From Nyssa sinensis (lineage: Eukaryota > Streptophyta > Magnoliopsida > Cornales > Nyssaceae): a DNA stretch of 64,000 nucleotides. The position numbers were made by a program, and so were the translations under genes. Below, one piece after another: positions 36,227-48,808 of the stretch. The DNA lies in contig CM018038.1 in assembly GCA_008638375.1 (NCBI GenBank), positions 34,462,169 to 34,526,168 of the forward strand, given 5' to 3'. Under the pieces are notes generated by a model. That model was not told where the DNA came from. It was given only the letters and a program-made list of their open reading frames with translations, and ran no database searches. Each line of letters starts with the position of its first letter. Positions within the stretch are counted from its first letter, which is position 1.

Positions 36227-38352
36227 TATAGACACCTCATTTCCATTGATTAAGTGGTAGCAATTTGGTAGTTATACCAAGAAATCCACTTCTATTAGGA
36301 CTCCTCCTGAAAGAGTTCCTATTTCGGCTAGGACTTTCCTGCCAGAGTCCTAGTTCCGTCAAGACTCATCTTGACAGAGTCCTAATCCCTCTAGGACTCT
36401 CTTGCTAGAGTCCCAGTTCCATTATGACTCATCCTGATAGAGTCCTATTCTACTAGGACTCTCTTTCCAGAGTCCCAGTTCCACTAGAACTCTTCCTAAC
36501 AGAGTCTTATTCTTACTAGTACTCTCCTGCCAGAGTCCCAGTTCCATTCAGACTCCTCCTAATAGAGTCCTATTCCCACTAGGACTCTGTTGCCAAAGTC
36601 CCAGTTCATTAGGACTCTTCTCGATAAAGTTACACTCCCATTAGGACTCTCATGATAGAGTCCCAGTCTAAGTAGGACTCTTCTCGATAGAGTCCCACTC
36701 CCGTTAGGAATCTCTTGACAGAGTCTTAGTCTAAGTAGGACTTTTTTTGATAGAGTCCCACTTCCGTTAGGACTCTCTTGATAGAGTCCTAGTCCTAAGT
36801 AGGACTCTTCCTAATAGAGTCTTACTCCCGTTAGAACTCTCCTATCCATTGGAGAGCGTTTCAATAATTTCGACACCTTTTTTCCCACTAAGGGCATTTT
36901 GGTCATTTTGGCCATTTTGGCACAATCCTACCCTCAGTAGGACTTTCTAGTCACTTGAAGGGCATTTTCATAATTTTTATATCATTTTACCCACATAGGG
37001 GTAATTTGGTAATTTTAACCCTTTGGTGATGATTAGGGGTAATTTGGTATTTTCACATGTTTTGTGGCAATCTAGAGATTCTCTACTGAATTGGCATGCA
37101 ATTTGGTACTCTTGAGTGATAGTAATCTATTTAGGCTTAATTAGGACTCTCCACTTTTAGAGTTTACATAAATATGGTCGCTTGATATTTCTTTAAATAG
37201 AGATACATTGAACTTAGACATTTTTATTTTAGAGTTTATTTTCCTAATTAAATTTTATTTTTATTTTATCTCATTGGCTCTTACATATAGACACTAATTT
37301 TATTGGTTCGTGAATTGTCATAATTATTTGTTAATTCATTTAGTTAGGATAATAATTTTTATTTAATTAGATAATTATCACTGAAGTCATAATTATCACT
37401 GAAGTCTTAGATCGTTAGATCAAATCTCTATATTTCCCTATAAATAGAGTCCCCAGGTCATCAGTTTGAAGGACACGAAAATATACGAAGGGAAGACGAT
37501 TAACATAGCTTTACGCTGTTAGGTTAATTCTAGGGTTATCTCTACAAGAGCCTTCCCTCGCTCGAGGCCGAAGTCCTGCCGAAGTGACAGCCTCTCTCCA
37601 TGAAACCAGTTAAAGCGACACTTTCTAAACTGAAGAACAAGTTGGAGATCTGCCCGACTACCGTGACTAAATAAGGTACGCTCTCAAAGCCTTAACAGTT
37701 TATTTTTCTTTAGATCTAGTTGATCTTGCATTTTTTTTATCACTTTTGATAAAAAAGGGTAAACTGGAGAACTACGTGACTCTGATTCTATTTTCTGAAT
37801 GGATATGTAGGAAGCCTTCAAGCCTGAGTCAGATTTATTTCCTGTCTTTTCTGTTCTCTTTTTCTTTATTCTTTATAATAGATTTTTTATTATTTTATCT
37901 TTTCCAGACTCACATCTTTTTTTTTTTCTTCATGTTTTCTTATGAAAAAAATAGCCTTGCAAGTGAATATTCGAGGCCGATCCATTCGGATCGGGCAGAG
38001 TGAGTGCCTAACACCTTCTCACTCCGTACCTTAGCTCTCGGATCCATGTTTTCTTTGATTTTTGCTTTTTATTTTAGTGCTTTATTTATTTGATCCATGT
38101 CAAGGGATATTTAGAATGTAAGTAGGAGACAAGGCGACGTAAATTTTAATTATTTCATTCCTTTTCAGTTTTCTTTTAATTATTTTTCATTGTAACAGGT
38201 TTGCTTGTTTCTTGTCCAAAAACAAGCTGGCGAGTCTCAATCTCCCATAAGAGGCGTTCCTTCCCACCTTAAGGGAAGGAGACAACCGGGATCCCTTTAA
38301 ATCCATAAAAAGGATGATATAATTTTCTTTTTTTCCAATGCTGAGGCCCACA
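36227..38352 (+). mobile_element. 5' LTR of element J
   Basis: The LTR starts (TG mutated) TATAGACACC and ends GAGGCCCACA. The part from about 36850 to 38350 is closely matched by 49165-50688, including 'gtcatcagtttgaagg' and 'tccataaaaaggatga'. The first 550 bp after the start is a hairpin minisatellite. TTTCCCTATAAATAGAG at about 37432-37448 is a convincing TATA box within the LTR, so transcription would start near 37480. Confidence 0.8.
36295..36842 (+). repeat. Hairpin minisatellite in the J 5' LTR, unit about 31 bp, about 18 copies
   Basis: Each unit reads like TAGGACTCT-CTTGAT-AGAGTCCCA, so the unit is itself an inverted repeat GGACTCT/AGAGTCC with a six-base loop. Alternate units share sequence, giving a two-unit period near 62 bp. 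The same array occurs in the 3' LTR with fewer copies. Confidence 0.92.
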
Positions 38353-38353
38353 G

Positions 38354-38371
38354 TGGCGACTTTGCTCAAGA
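38354..38371 (+). promoter_or_regulatory. Primer binding site of element J
   Basis: TGGCGACTTTGCTCAAGA begins one base after the LTR end. TGGCGACT is the start of the PBS used by many Ogre/Tat elements (reported as complementary to tRNA-Arg); the later bases match less well. Confidence 0.6.
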
Positions 38372-39919
38372 CTAAAGAGGGCTAGTCTCGGTGAAGTATT
38401 CACTTCAAGGCTATTTTATTTACTTGCTTTACATTCATTTATTTTTATGCTTTATGATGGATGAATGGATGTATGCTTGAATGTATAGATGAATGAATAA
38501 AAAAAGGACTAAATTTGAATGCCTTGCACAAACATCACTCCATAACATTTGCATTTGCACTATATACCCTCTAAACCTTGGACAAGTGAGTAGCCCTCGC
38601 CCCGTATGTTCACTTAGCCTTCCACTCTTTGATCAAATACCACTTGACCGGGGATACTATACTCTAGTGGCCTTGGGTTGGTATGCAAAAAGGCGATGCG
38701 GTACCATTTGACCATAGTCATTACAATCTAGTGGATGTGGAAGGTATATGGCATGTCCTGTCAGAAGGGGAACGTTGAAACCTTTACCCGATCGAAGCAT
38801 TATGCATATAATCAGGCCATAGATTTATGATTTGAGACTTCAAACCCAGTTTGGTAAGACACACACGAACATTTTTCAAGTAAATTCGCGAAGTCAAAAA
38901 AATCAAAAAATTAAAAAAAAAAATATCCTTCTCTGTTGGCCGATCAGCATAGAGGTTAAAAGCCTCTATGTGCCAATCGACACATAGAGAATTGCCCTCC
39001 CGCTCTGTATAATGTTTCTTGTTTTCTAAAATCTTTCCAAAAAACTCTGATATTTTTCTAAAAAAAAACAATTTTACAAGCTTGCAACGAGGCTACAAAT
39101 GAGACTTTTATGGGTTTTCCTTGACACCAAACATATTAAATAACACGGATGTTGTCTGAAAGTAGGTATCCCACAACTGACTTGGAAATAGACTAGCCGA
39201 GGCCAACAAAATGACTTTTGAAAGGGAACTTTTTGGGTTTATTCTCATCATATAAATCAACTCAAGTTCTAATTATGTTTGGCCCTAGTAAAGGTCTAGA
39301 TCAATTTTAAATATTTTTTCGATCTTTTGGGAACCTTTCCCTCAAAATCTAGAAATGACTTTCATTCAAGTCCCCACTATGCCAAAATTTATGGGCTAAT
39401 TATAACTTCTAAGATTTCACAATTCGGATTCTTTAGTCATCTTAGGAATTAAGTTGGGCTCCAATTTGTGGCCCCTCTCTCAAATCTTCCTATCGTGCCA
39501 ACCACTCGAGATAGGTTTTTAATTTCTTTTCTAAACTCACCTCTCTTTAAGGTTCTCATCTCGTCAATTAAAGTTCATCTTGACCACTCTATTAGAGTCT
39601 AAATCAATTCCATTTGGATTGCATTTTCCCAAACTTTAGTAACTCTTTCCTCATTTAAGAAAATCATTCCATCCTCTTAGGGGCTACCTTGGCATTATAC
39701 CCCTACTCTTTTTAAAAAAAATCAAAAAATTTTAGAATTTCAAATTTCAAATTCATTTTTTACTAAGGAATGATCTTCTTCTCCATTTAGATTGGATCTT
39801 ATCCTACTCAAAGTTTTGAAATAAAAAAACTCTTTGGACTTCTGGCTTGGATTCAAACTCCTTTGCACTCATTGTGTGATAAAAAAAATCATTGAAGTTT
39901 CCTACCACATTGCAGCTCA
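38372..39919 (+). other. 5' leader of element J
   Basis: Low-complexity, AT-rich DNA without a recognisable ORF. It corresponds to the long leader typical of Ogre/Tat elements and is cut by the solo LTR at 39925. Confidence 0.5.
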
Positions 39920-39924
39920 TATTC

Positions 39925-40695
39925 TGTAATATCCTGACTCAATTAGGCAAGTAATTTACATTAATGCCATTTTTATGAAAGTAATTATATATTTATTAAT
40001 TAGAAATGTTAAATTGAAATTAGGAGCCTGTAAACATTAAAATCAGTACACAAAGTGAAATTGGGTGAATTAACACGATATGCGAATAAAATAAATTTCT
40101 TCAAATTTTTTGAAAAAAACTGATATATTTTTGGTAAGAATAAAACCCGATGTGATGGATCAAAAATAAAATTTACAACATAAAAATGAAGCACACAAAA
40201 AAAATTTAAAACCCAGTAAGAATACCAAGAGGTATTTAAAGCAATTGAAACACAATTGTCAAAATTTGACAAACAATACCCAAAATGTCTAAACAAGGCA
40301 TAAGAGAAAACTGGAGAGAAAATAAGGCCAAATTGATGGCCAAAGGGTTTGAATCCTAGACCAAAAAGAGGAAAAATTTAAAAGCCCAAAAAGATTACCA
40401 ACTAGGCTACAAGTTTTGTACTATATATCCCATCATATATATATATATATATATATAAACCATAATTAGCTCCAAGTCTGCATGCTCAAAATTAAGGTGC
40501 CAGCACCCTTATTGGGCCACACCCTCACACCTTTACCCACTTAAAACACATGCAACACATCAGCATATATATATATATATATGTATGTATGAGACGTGTA
40601 TATATATGTATAGTGTGTGTGTGTGTTGTGTATGTCATACGTGCAAGACAAACTAGAGGTGTGTGTATATTTGTGTATAGTGTGCATGTAGAGAG

Positions 40696-40737
<42 letters not shown>

Positions 40738-43633
40738 GAAGAAGGAAGAAGAAGAAGGAGAAGAGGGAGATAGGAAGAAGAATGATGGGCATGCTCAACC
40801 CTAGGCTAACATAGAAGCTTAACTAAACAAAGGAGAAAAAGAGCTACAGTTTGAAGATAAAGGCTCTCAAATCCTGATTTTCTCTCTTAGAAAAAAATAG
40901 ATAATATAGGCCCTGTTTTGTGACCATTAGTAACCCCAAATCGCATGCATGTGCTTGTGGCATGTGTTACAAGGGAATAGAAGTAAAATTGGGTTAGTCT
41001 AAGCTAGGAAAATATAGTGGACACCATTGATGGACCTTCAAAACGTTTAGACCTGAATCAACTAAAACCAAGCTGAGTTTGGCTTGTTAGAACCTAAACT
41101 AGGTCTTGTAAGGGATCATGAAAATGATGGTATGCGGCCATGAAGCTCAAAGACGAGCTTAGAACCTTGAGTTACAGGTCGTAGCCAACAAACCCAACCT
41201 CACAATTTGAACACCAAACTTACTATTTAGAACGTGGCTTTGAAGCCCTACAATAAGGATCACCATAAGCTCAAAACCATGGATTTTCATGGAGTATGGA
41301 ACATAAATGAAGCCATTAATGTAGAGAGCACCGAAGCTCCAATGGAGCCATTTGGCTTGATTCGAAACTCCAAACCAATGTAAAAACCTTCCTAAGAGTC
41401 CTAGAAAGTCATTAGAGAAGAAAGAAGAGGAAATGGACTTTTGAAACTCTAGCGAAATAGAACTTAAAAATTGCAAACATTAGGGCAACATTCGCGTGGG
41501 GAAGGGGGAAGAAGATGAATAGTGACGGGTTAGGTTTTTGGGTCGGTACGAGTTTGGGTTGGGGCCTGCCCAGTCGCAAATATGGTTAAGTAGGAACGTC
41601 ATCATTTAGGTGATTAAGTTCATCAAAAGTCAAAAAAATAAAGGGGAGTCGCAGCTCCTTAGATTCGAATCGCAGACCTCACGCGTGTGAGGGTTTTAAC
41701 CCCCACACGCGAGCCATTGTGCCTACTTTTTCTTTTATTTAAAATAATGATTAAATAAATATATAATATAAGTAAATTAATTTAATTTAATTAGTAAATT
41801 ATTCTCGGTGTCCAAGTAAAATAAAATAAAAAGATAGTGTAACCCAATATTTTTAGGCATTCCGGACTCAATAGCGGAGTTCAAATTGTGAAATTAAATC
41901 TTAAAAAATGTGAATGTACAAACTAGGTTAATCCCAAAAATGTCCTAAAGGCCAAATGGAGATATCAAACGACCTTTAAAAATTATGAGAATACGTACCC
42001 TAAGGTTTTTCAACGTTTTGGACTCAACGGTGGAGTCTGTTTTGTCAAATAAAATACCTAAAATACTGATATATAAAATTGACTATTTTTAGGACATCGT
42101 GAAGGTACAACGATGAGACTAGGAGGGGGTAATGAATCCATAGACTTAAAATATGACACATGAGACTAAAAGACTGTAGATTCATTAATAAAATTAAATT
42201 AAGTTTATGAATGATATTGAACTAAATAATATTTCCTAGTTTATAGGGAGATCAAAAGGGAAAAGAAAGGAAGTCTAATTTTCTCTTGGAGGGAGGAGGG
42301 ACTATTTTGAGGTAAGTAAAACCTGAACTCTAATATGTGATAATTCCTAGCCATGTCACAATTTTATTCTCGATGCAGCCAATTTGTATTCTATACATAC
42401 CTGACATTGTTAAATTTCACAATTTGATGATTGTTCTACTTTGTGGACATGATAAAAATTTGATTGCCAATATCCTAATGTGATTTGTTATTCATTTCTA
42501 TACCTCGCTTTGGATATTAGGAAATTGTCATGTTTCTTACTACTAAGAATTTGTTATTCAACATATATGTACATCTCTTGCGAAATTTTGTTGATCATGA
42601 TATTATTATGAGTGTCGGGAGTTGTGTCTGTCATAACGTCCATCTGATTCTATAGATGCTTTTGGATCTAAGGGTCGGTGATCGGGAATGATGCCCAACA
42701 CTTAGTCCATGGAGGACATGATATATGTAAAGAGCTTTAGTGTTATTCAGGAACTCGATAGAGGGGTAAACCTAAATGAGTGCTTTTAAGGATAGCTAGG
42801 CACCCTTTGATTTATAGCATCTATTCTATTATTATTTCATATCTTTTATTGAACATATTTTGATGATGCACTCTTTGGTTATTGATACCCATTGCAAGCC
42901 TATCTTTGAATTGTCTGATGATGCTCTCTTTGGTTGTTGATATACTTTACATGCCTATCTTTGGACTCGAATTGCTATCTTGTGATTTGTGGCAGCTGAC
43001 TATTGTATAGGCCAATCCCTATTATTGATTTGCTATATTGTTTACATCATCTGTATCATACTACTTTGGGATGTGCCTTTTGGACCTATGGGTCATTTTT
43101 ATTGATTCACACTCTTGGTGACTAGCTATTGTGATATTATATCCTTTACTTGCTATTATTCATATCCTTCTATTTGGACTAACCTTGACCTATGGCAGAG
43201 CAAGAAAATTTACTTACTGAGATAAGTTAGCTCATTTCAAATATGTTAGTTTTTTTAGGGCAAGATACTATAGAGGGACCATAGGGCATGCAGTACGAGT
43301 AGATGCCTCATTTAGCCCACAGATTTCCTTTGCAAGTAATGGTGGACGCTTTTGCTATAATTGTAATAGGCTAAGTGTAATGTAGTCTTAGCTTTCCCAT
43401 GTGTCCATGTCCTGACTATGTTTATGTATTTGAGGATCTACAAACTAAACACTTACTTTTATTTTGGCATGCATAACTATACTCTGGTGATGATACTAAG
43501 TTAACTAATGTCATGCCAAGCATTAATTATTAATTAACTGATGTTTGAGATCTTTTAGCGGGGGGCAACTTGCGAGTCGTTGTCCTCGACCGTGGGCCCC
43601 TGATCCATAAAGGATAGGTTATAGTTTGTGACA
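39925..43633 (-). mobile_element. Solo LTR (E), 3.7 kb, with perfect target duplication
   Basis: On + it starts TGTAATATCCTGAC and ends TAGTTTGTGACA; read on the minus strand this is TGTCACAAACT...GGATATTACA, the same terminal pattern as LTR D. TATTC precedes it (39920-39924) and follows it (43634-43638), a perfect 5-bp target duplication. It has no internal region. Inside are the GGACTC...GAGTC subrepeats (about 41860-42040), a Pol III-like module (41640-41730), and a (GA)n microsatellite at about 40698-40734 with (TA)n at 40437-40458. The 105-residue ORF at 41159-41476 has no recognisable domain. Confidence 0.92.
41640..41730 (-). promoter_or_regulatory. Pol III-like module inside LTR E
   Basis: On the minus strand: A-box-like GTAGGCACAATGGC (41726 down to 41713), a long hairpin with arms CGCGTGTG and CACACGCG (41682-41711, one internal mismatch), B-box-like CGATTCGAATCT (about 41673-41662), a second short hairpin GGAGCTGCGACTCC, then TTTATTTTTTT. 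The order and the core sequences match the module in LTR D. Confidence 0.5.
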
Positions 43634-43638
43634 TATTC

Positions 43639-45007
43639 CTTCAATTAAGCCCAAAAACCATAGCATTAAAATCAAGCCAAGTACTGCACTTTGTCACTGT
43701 GGATCAAGATCAACTACTCCAGAGTTTGGCCCAAATTAGAAAAGATATAGCCGATTATAGGGATGAAACATAGAGGCTCTCCTAGACAGTCCAAAAACTG
43801 TTACAACAAGGATTACCACCACTTCTACTAGTCCCAACAGGGCTTAACAATGCTCCCAATAACCAACCACTTATAGTTTATCAAGATCATCTCCCACAGA
43901 ATCAATAAGCCCAAGATGCAGCCACACATGATCAGTTTAATCAAGTAAAACAAGATGGGCCCCAAAATGAAGTCAAACGTCAAGAGAAGCCCAACACTAA
44001 TGAAAAGGTCCTTCTCAAAAGGCTTGAAAAGATGGAAGCCCTTATACGCAAATCCAACCGTGGAGATAACATGATTGATATCCACAAACTCTCCATGTAT
44101 CCAGAGGTCCGTTTGCCCTATAAGTTCAAAATGACAGACTTGGACAAATTTAATGAGACCATATGCCCCAAGTCTCATCTCAAGCTTTATGTTCAGGCAA
44201 TGCAACCACTAGGGGCTACAACTAATTTGATGGCTCAAATATTCTACCAAACCCTCACTAAGGCATTTCTCTGTTAGCTGTTAGACCTAGAAGAGCCTAT
44301 ATCTAAAGATTGGGAACAACTTTGTAATGCCTTTGTCAAGCAATACAAGTACAACAACGAGTTGGACATCACACCCAGGGACCTTGATACTACCAAGTAA
44401 GAACCCAAGGGGACTTTTTTAACTTTCTTCACTCGATGGAAGGCCAAAGCGGCCCAAATGATCAACAGGCCGAGTGAGGCTAAACAAATGCAAATCGTGA
44501 AAAAGAACTTGCTTCTTATCTACCGTGAATAATTGTTTGCCCACTGCTTTAAGACTTTTGAAGCTCTTATAGGGGTTGGAATCCAAATTGAGGATGCAAT
44601 TAGTGATGGAACATTGAGGAAGCCCACATAAAACATTAAGCCCAATAACTCAGAGATTGTAGTCAATGCTTTAACTCCATAGTAGTCGTTCTCTTGGTTT
44701 GTTAGTTCAATTGCCTCACTACCACCAAATTCACCTCAAAGGCGCCCCATCAAGGTCATTCTCAGAACTCTCTACATCATTGAGCGAAGTTTTTCAAAAG
44801 CTTTGCGAAGAAGGGCATTTCCAACCTTTGGATCCTCGTTCCATTCCAAACCTAATACCTAAGAGCTATGATTTGAACAAGCATTGTGCTTACCATCAAT
44901 GCACATGCCACTACATTGATCATTGCACCATGTTGAGGCATGCTATCCAAGATTTGATTGATGAACAAGCCATTGGGTCTCCTCCTTCAAGGATCAACAA
45001 AGATTAG
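43639..45007 (+). pseudogene. Decayed gag of element J
   Basis: The gag-like reading frame has in-frame stops at about 44275, 44398 and 44529 and later. It shows the Tat/Ogre gag pattern: a coiled-coil-like EKMEALIRKSNRGDN near 44020, then PEVRLPYKFKMTDLDKFNET (44100-44160), then WEQLCNAFVKQYKYNNE near 44310-44355, and a Cys/His block near 44884-44970 (KHCAYHQ...HCTMLRHAIQDLIDE) seen at the gag-protease junction of the family. The 5' part is displaced by the solo LTR just upstream. Confidence 0.8.
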
Positions 45008-47565
45008 CCTACAATCAAGAATGAGGAGCTTTCCAAGCCAAAGTTCATTCGTTTATTCTTCATAGATAATTTTTATCCATCTTTCCTCGTATTTCAATAA
45101 GGATTCTTTTAGGATACTTTAAAAAAAAATATTTGCATGATTTATCTCTATTTTTTAAGAAAATGAATGTTATCAAATTCACAATAAGATTGAATACATT
45201 AAATCTGAGCATCATTAAGCTTCATCAATCATCTTGATTTTCTCATTGTTCACCAATTCATCCACTTGTCTCAAAGGCATCCTGTCTGATTCGATTACTA
45301 TCCAAAGAAGATAATGATCATGACCCTAACTAGACATCGACATTGTAAGTCTAAAAAAATGTGACTGTTTCCTAAAAGCAAAAAATTCTAAGGATTAGAG
45401 GTCATCACTTGGCAAACCAAATCTATCCTATCACCCATATCAAAATATCCACTTGCAAACCTTTTGAGCTTGAGTGACCAGCCTTTCTTTCTTAAGCCCA
45501 TCTACCAAACCTTGGGGGGGAAAACCCTACTATCTGTGCACTCTCTCAACGCCTTTATAGAAGAATAAAAAAGCAAAGAGAAGAAACATATTTGCTCCAT
45601 GTGAAAGAAAACATTTCCAAGCAAGGAAATAAGAAACAATCATCAGAGAAGAATCAAAAGCAAATAAACATCCTTGCCTCATGAAGAAAAACATTTCCAA
45701 GCAAGGAAGTGACAAAACAACCATCAAGGAAAGGCCATATTGTAAAGAAAAGAAAACCTTTGCCTGATCAAAAGAAGCATTTTCCAAGTAAAGGACGCAA
45801 TAAATTAGTCAATCAAGTCTTGTATGGCTCAAAGAGCTTTAAGCGAGCAATGAACTATGTTAGACCTGATTCTCCAAAAAAGAGATATGTAGGCAGCCTA
45901 AGAAGTTACTTTAGGCTCGATCATAAAGGTTATGGGAACGAAGGTCATGTACAAGAAAGGACATGCACATCAAAGTCATGCATGTCAAAGCTATTTACAT
46001 CAATGAGATGCATACAAGGGGCTTAGTACTATGAACACGGGTTTTTGGGGCCTTATATACATTTCATTTGGTAAACCTTACCCTAGCCTACGTTTCGTCC
46101 CTAATACTAAGACCACCTTGAGGTCTTGCTTACTTAAGGGAATTGTCACATTTCAACTAAGAGCTCTTTCAAAGGGTCTTACAAATAGATGGGTCATGTA
46201 ATAAATAGTTTCAGACAATGGACTTCCTCCTTACCAGTTTTGCACCACATTGCTTCTTCATTCTTCTCCCACTTTTTGGGGTAACTCATCAAGGGACTCC
46301 TTACCTACCTATTAGCACCAAATTTCTTTCTCACTTTTTGAAGTAACTCGTCTCTACTTCACAAGAGGCTCCTTTATGTCTTGTTCATCCTAAGAGTAAC
46401 TCAAACTCTTAATCATACAATTTGCCCTAATCAAGGCATTCCTTCATGCTAATATAAGGACCTTTTTTTTTTTTTTTTTTTTATCTAAAGGGTTCCATTT
46501 CACCTTTTTCATGCCTTAACAACTTTGTCCACATCATAGGTAAAGTCTCAACCACTTTAGTTCACCCAAAATTTATTTCATTCAATGATTTCATCCCAAT
46601 ATACTCAGTTAAACACACAATCTTTTGTGAAAATCGATGATTCTCATTTTCTCAAATGATCACACTAAATCAAGCTCGAAACAAATACTTTGAAATTTTT
46701 AAAGGAATCTCCCAAATCATTTGGAAGGGAAAAAAGATTTTATTTATGAACTTGAAGATAAGTCTTTATCCGATCAAGTCTTTTAAGCATTCATACCCAG
46801 AATTCACATCTTAAGCATATTTTCCCAAACCATATTCAAAGATGGACAATCTCACCACTTGAAACTAAGCAATGACTCTTTCGACCTAAGCAACCAACTT
46901 GATTGCCAGCGATGTAGGGGCTAGCAGAGTCCAAGCCAAAAGTTAGAATTTTCTCTAAATGAAAAATCCTTTTCAAAAATGAAAAAAAAATTAAACATGT
47001 TTCATAACATTTTCTCTCATTCAATGAGAACATTTCTTTACTCCTATCTAAGTTGCGTGCATATTCTTCACTCCTATTTGAGTTGAGTACATTCTCCTTA
47101 TTTCTTTCTAAGTTGAGTATATCTTATATTCCTCTAGCTGATCGAGGTAAGAGTTTTTCATCAATGTGATTTTTTTCATAGCTTTCCACACTTCTATCTA
47201 AGTTGAGTTCTATCTCCTTCTATCTAGGTCAAGGCTGATTTTTGCATATCTTGTCTCTCTGATATCTAAGGCAAGCATTTCCATCAACTCCTATCATTAG
47301 TTGAGTATATCACTTTGAGTGGAACTCTTTTCAAAATTGAGATCACTTATTGTTCTCCCATCCTAAGAAAGAGTTGAGCAACATGACTTTATGATCTGAA
47401 ATTCGATCAAATTCTTCTCCATGAAGTCACATTGAATTCCATCATTCAAGTGGAGTTAACCTAATTTATCTCCCCATCGAGTCATAATCAAATGTTCCCC
47501 ATGTAGTTTTCACTCTTCGCATAAGTCGTTTGTGGACACATTTTAGCAACCTATTAGCATGAAGT
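45008..47565 (+). other. Internal region of element J without pol
   Basis: No protease, RT, RNase H or integrase motif was seen on either strand. ORFs such as 45709-46026 are Lys/Ser-rich with no recognised domain. The block 45590-45720 contains repeated 'aaaacatttccaagcaaggaa'. There is a poly-T run at 46465-46482. Confidence 0.5.
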
Positions 47566-48808
47566 CACCTTCTAGATAAAACGTTCGAGGATGTAATCTA
47601 TCTAAGCTGTCTGAGGACGTAATCTATTTAGGAAAAAATCATTTAAGGATGTAATCCATCTAGGAAAAAAAATCATTTTAGAACGTAATCCATCTCAGTA
47701 AATCATCTGAGGACGTAATCTATCTTGGAAAAACCCGTTTGAGGACGTAATCCATCTAGGCAAACCATCCGAGGACATAATCCATCAAGGAAAAAACTGT
47801 CTAAGGACATAATCCATCTCGACAAACGTCTGAGGATGTAATCCATCTTGGCAAATCGTCTGAGGACATAATCCATCTGGGCAATTCGTCCATTAAGGAT
47901 ACAATCTTATGAAAACTCTATTAGGATAGCATTCCTTTTAGAAAATATCCTATTTTGATAGCATTTATTTTAGGTAAGCCGTCCATCGCATCACCATCCT
48001 GTTAGGATAACATTCCTCTCGGGTAAGCCGTTTATCGCATTATCAGCCTATTAAGATAGCATTCCTTTTAGGAAAACCTTATGAGGACCCAAATTTACCA
48101 TCCTGTTAGGATAGCATTCCTTTCGGGTAAGCTATCTCTCGCATTATCAGCCTATTAGGATAGCATTCCTTTTAAGAAAGCCGTCTGAGGACGCAAATTC
48201 ACCATCCTATTAGGATAGTATTCCTCTCGAGTAAGCTGTTTATCACATTATTAGCCTATCAGGATTACATTCCTTTTAGGAAAGCCATTTAAAGACACAA
48301 ATTTTCCATCCTGTTAGGATAACACTCCTCTCGGGTAAGCCGTTTATCGCATTATCAGCTTATTAGGATAGCATTCCTTTTAGGCAAGTTGTCGGAGGAT
48401 GAAAATTCATTATCCCGTTAAGATAGCATTCCTTTCAGAAAAGGCGTCGAAGGATGCAAATTCATTATCTTGTTAGGATAGCATTCCTTTCAGGGAAGCC
48501 GTCGGAGGATGCAAATTTATTATCCCGCTAGGATAGCATTCCTTTCAGGGAAAGCCGTTTGAGGATGCAAATTCGTTAACTTGTTAGGATAGTATTCCTT
48601 TCAGGAAAGCCATCTGAGTACGCATTTCATCAGCCTATTAGGATAGCATTCCTTTTAAGAAATTCATTTAAAGGCGTATTTTACCAACCTATTAGGATAT
48701 ATAGAATCCCTTTTAGGAAAGCCGTCTATCACATTTTATTTTATCATCCTGTTGGGATAGTGTTCCTTTTGGGTAAGCTGTCTATCGCATTTTTTCTTAC
48801 CAACCAAG
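47566..48808 (+). repeat. Two adjacent tandem arrays before the J 3' LTR
   Basis: From about 47566 to 47890, units of about 36-40 bp contain 'gaggacgtaatccatctaggaaaa'. From about 47900 to 48790, units of about 50-60 bp contain 'ttaggatagcattccttt' alternating with 'gtaagccgtctatcgcatt' or 'gtctgaggacgcaaattc', giving a two-unit period near 110 bp. Arrays just upstream of the 3' LTR are typical of Ogre/Tat elements. Confidence 0.88.

Noticed and set aside
41159..41476. 105-residue ORF on the minus strand
   Set aside because: It lies inside solo LTR E, has no recognisable domain and no matching frame in the related LTRs.
45709..46026. Lys-rich 105-residue ORF in element J
   Set aside because: No gag or pol motif; repeated 'aaaacatttccaagcaaggaa' sequence explains much of it.
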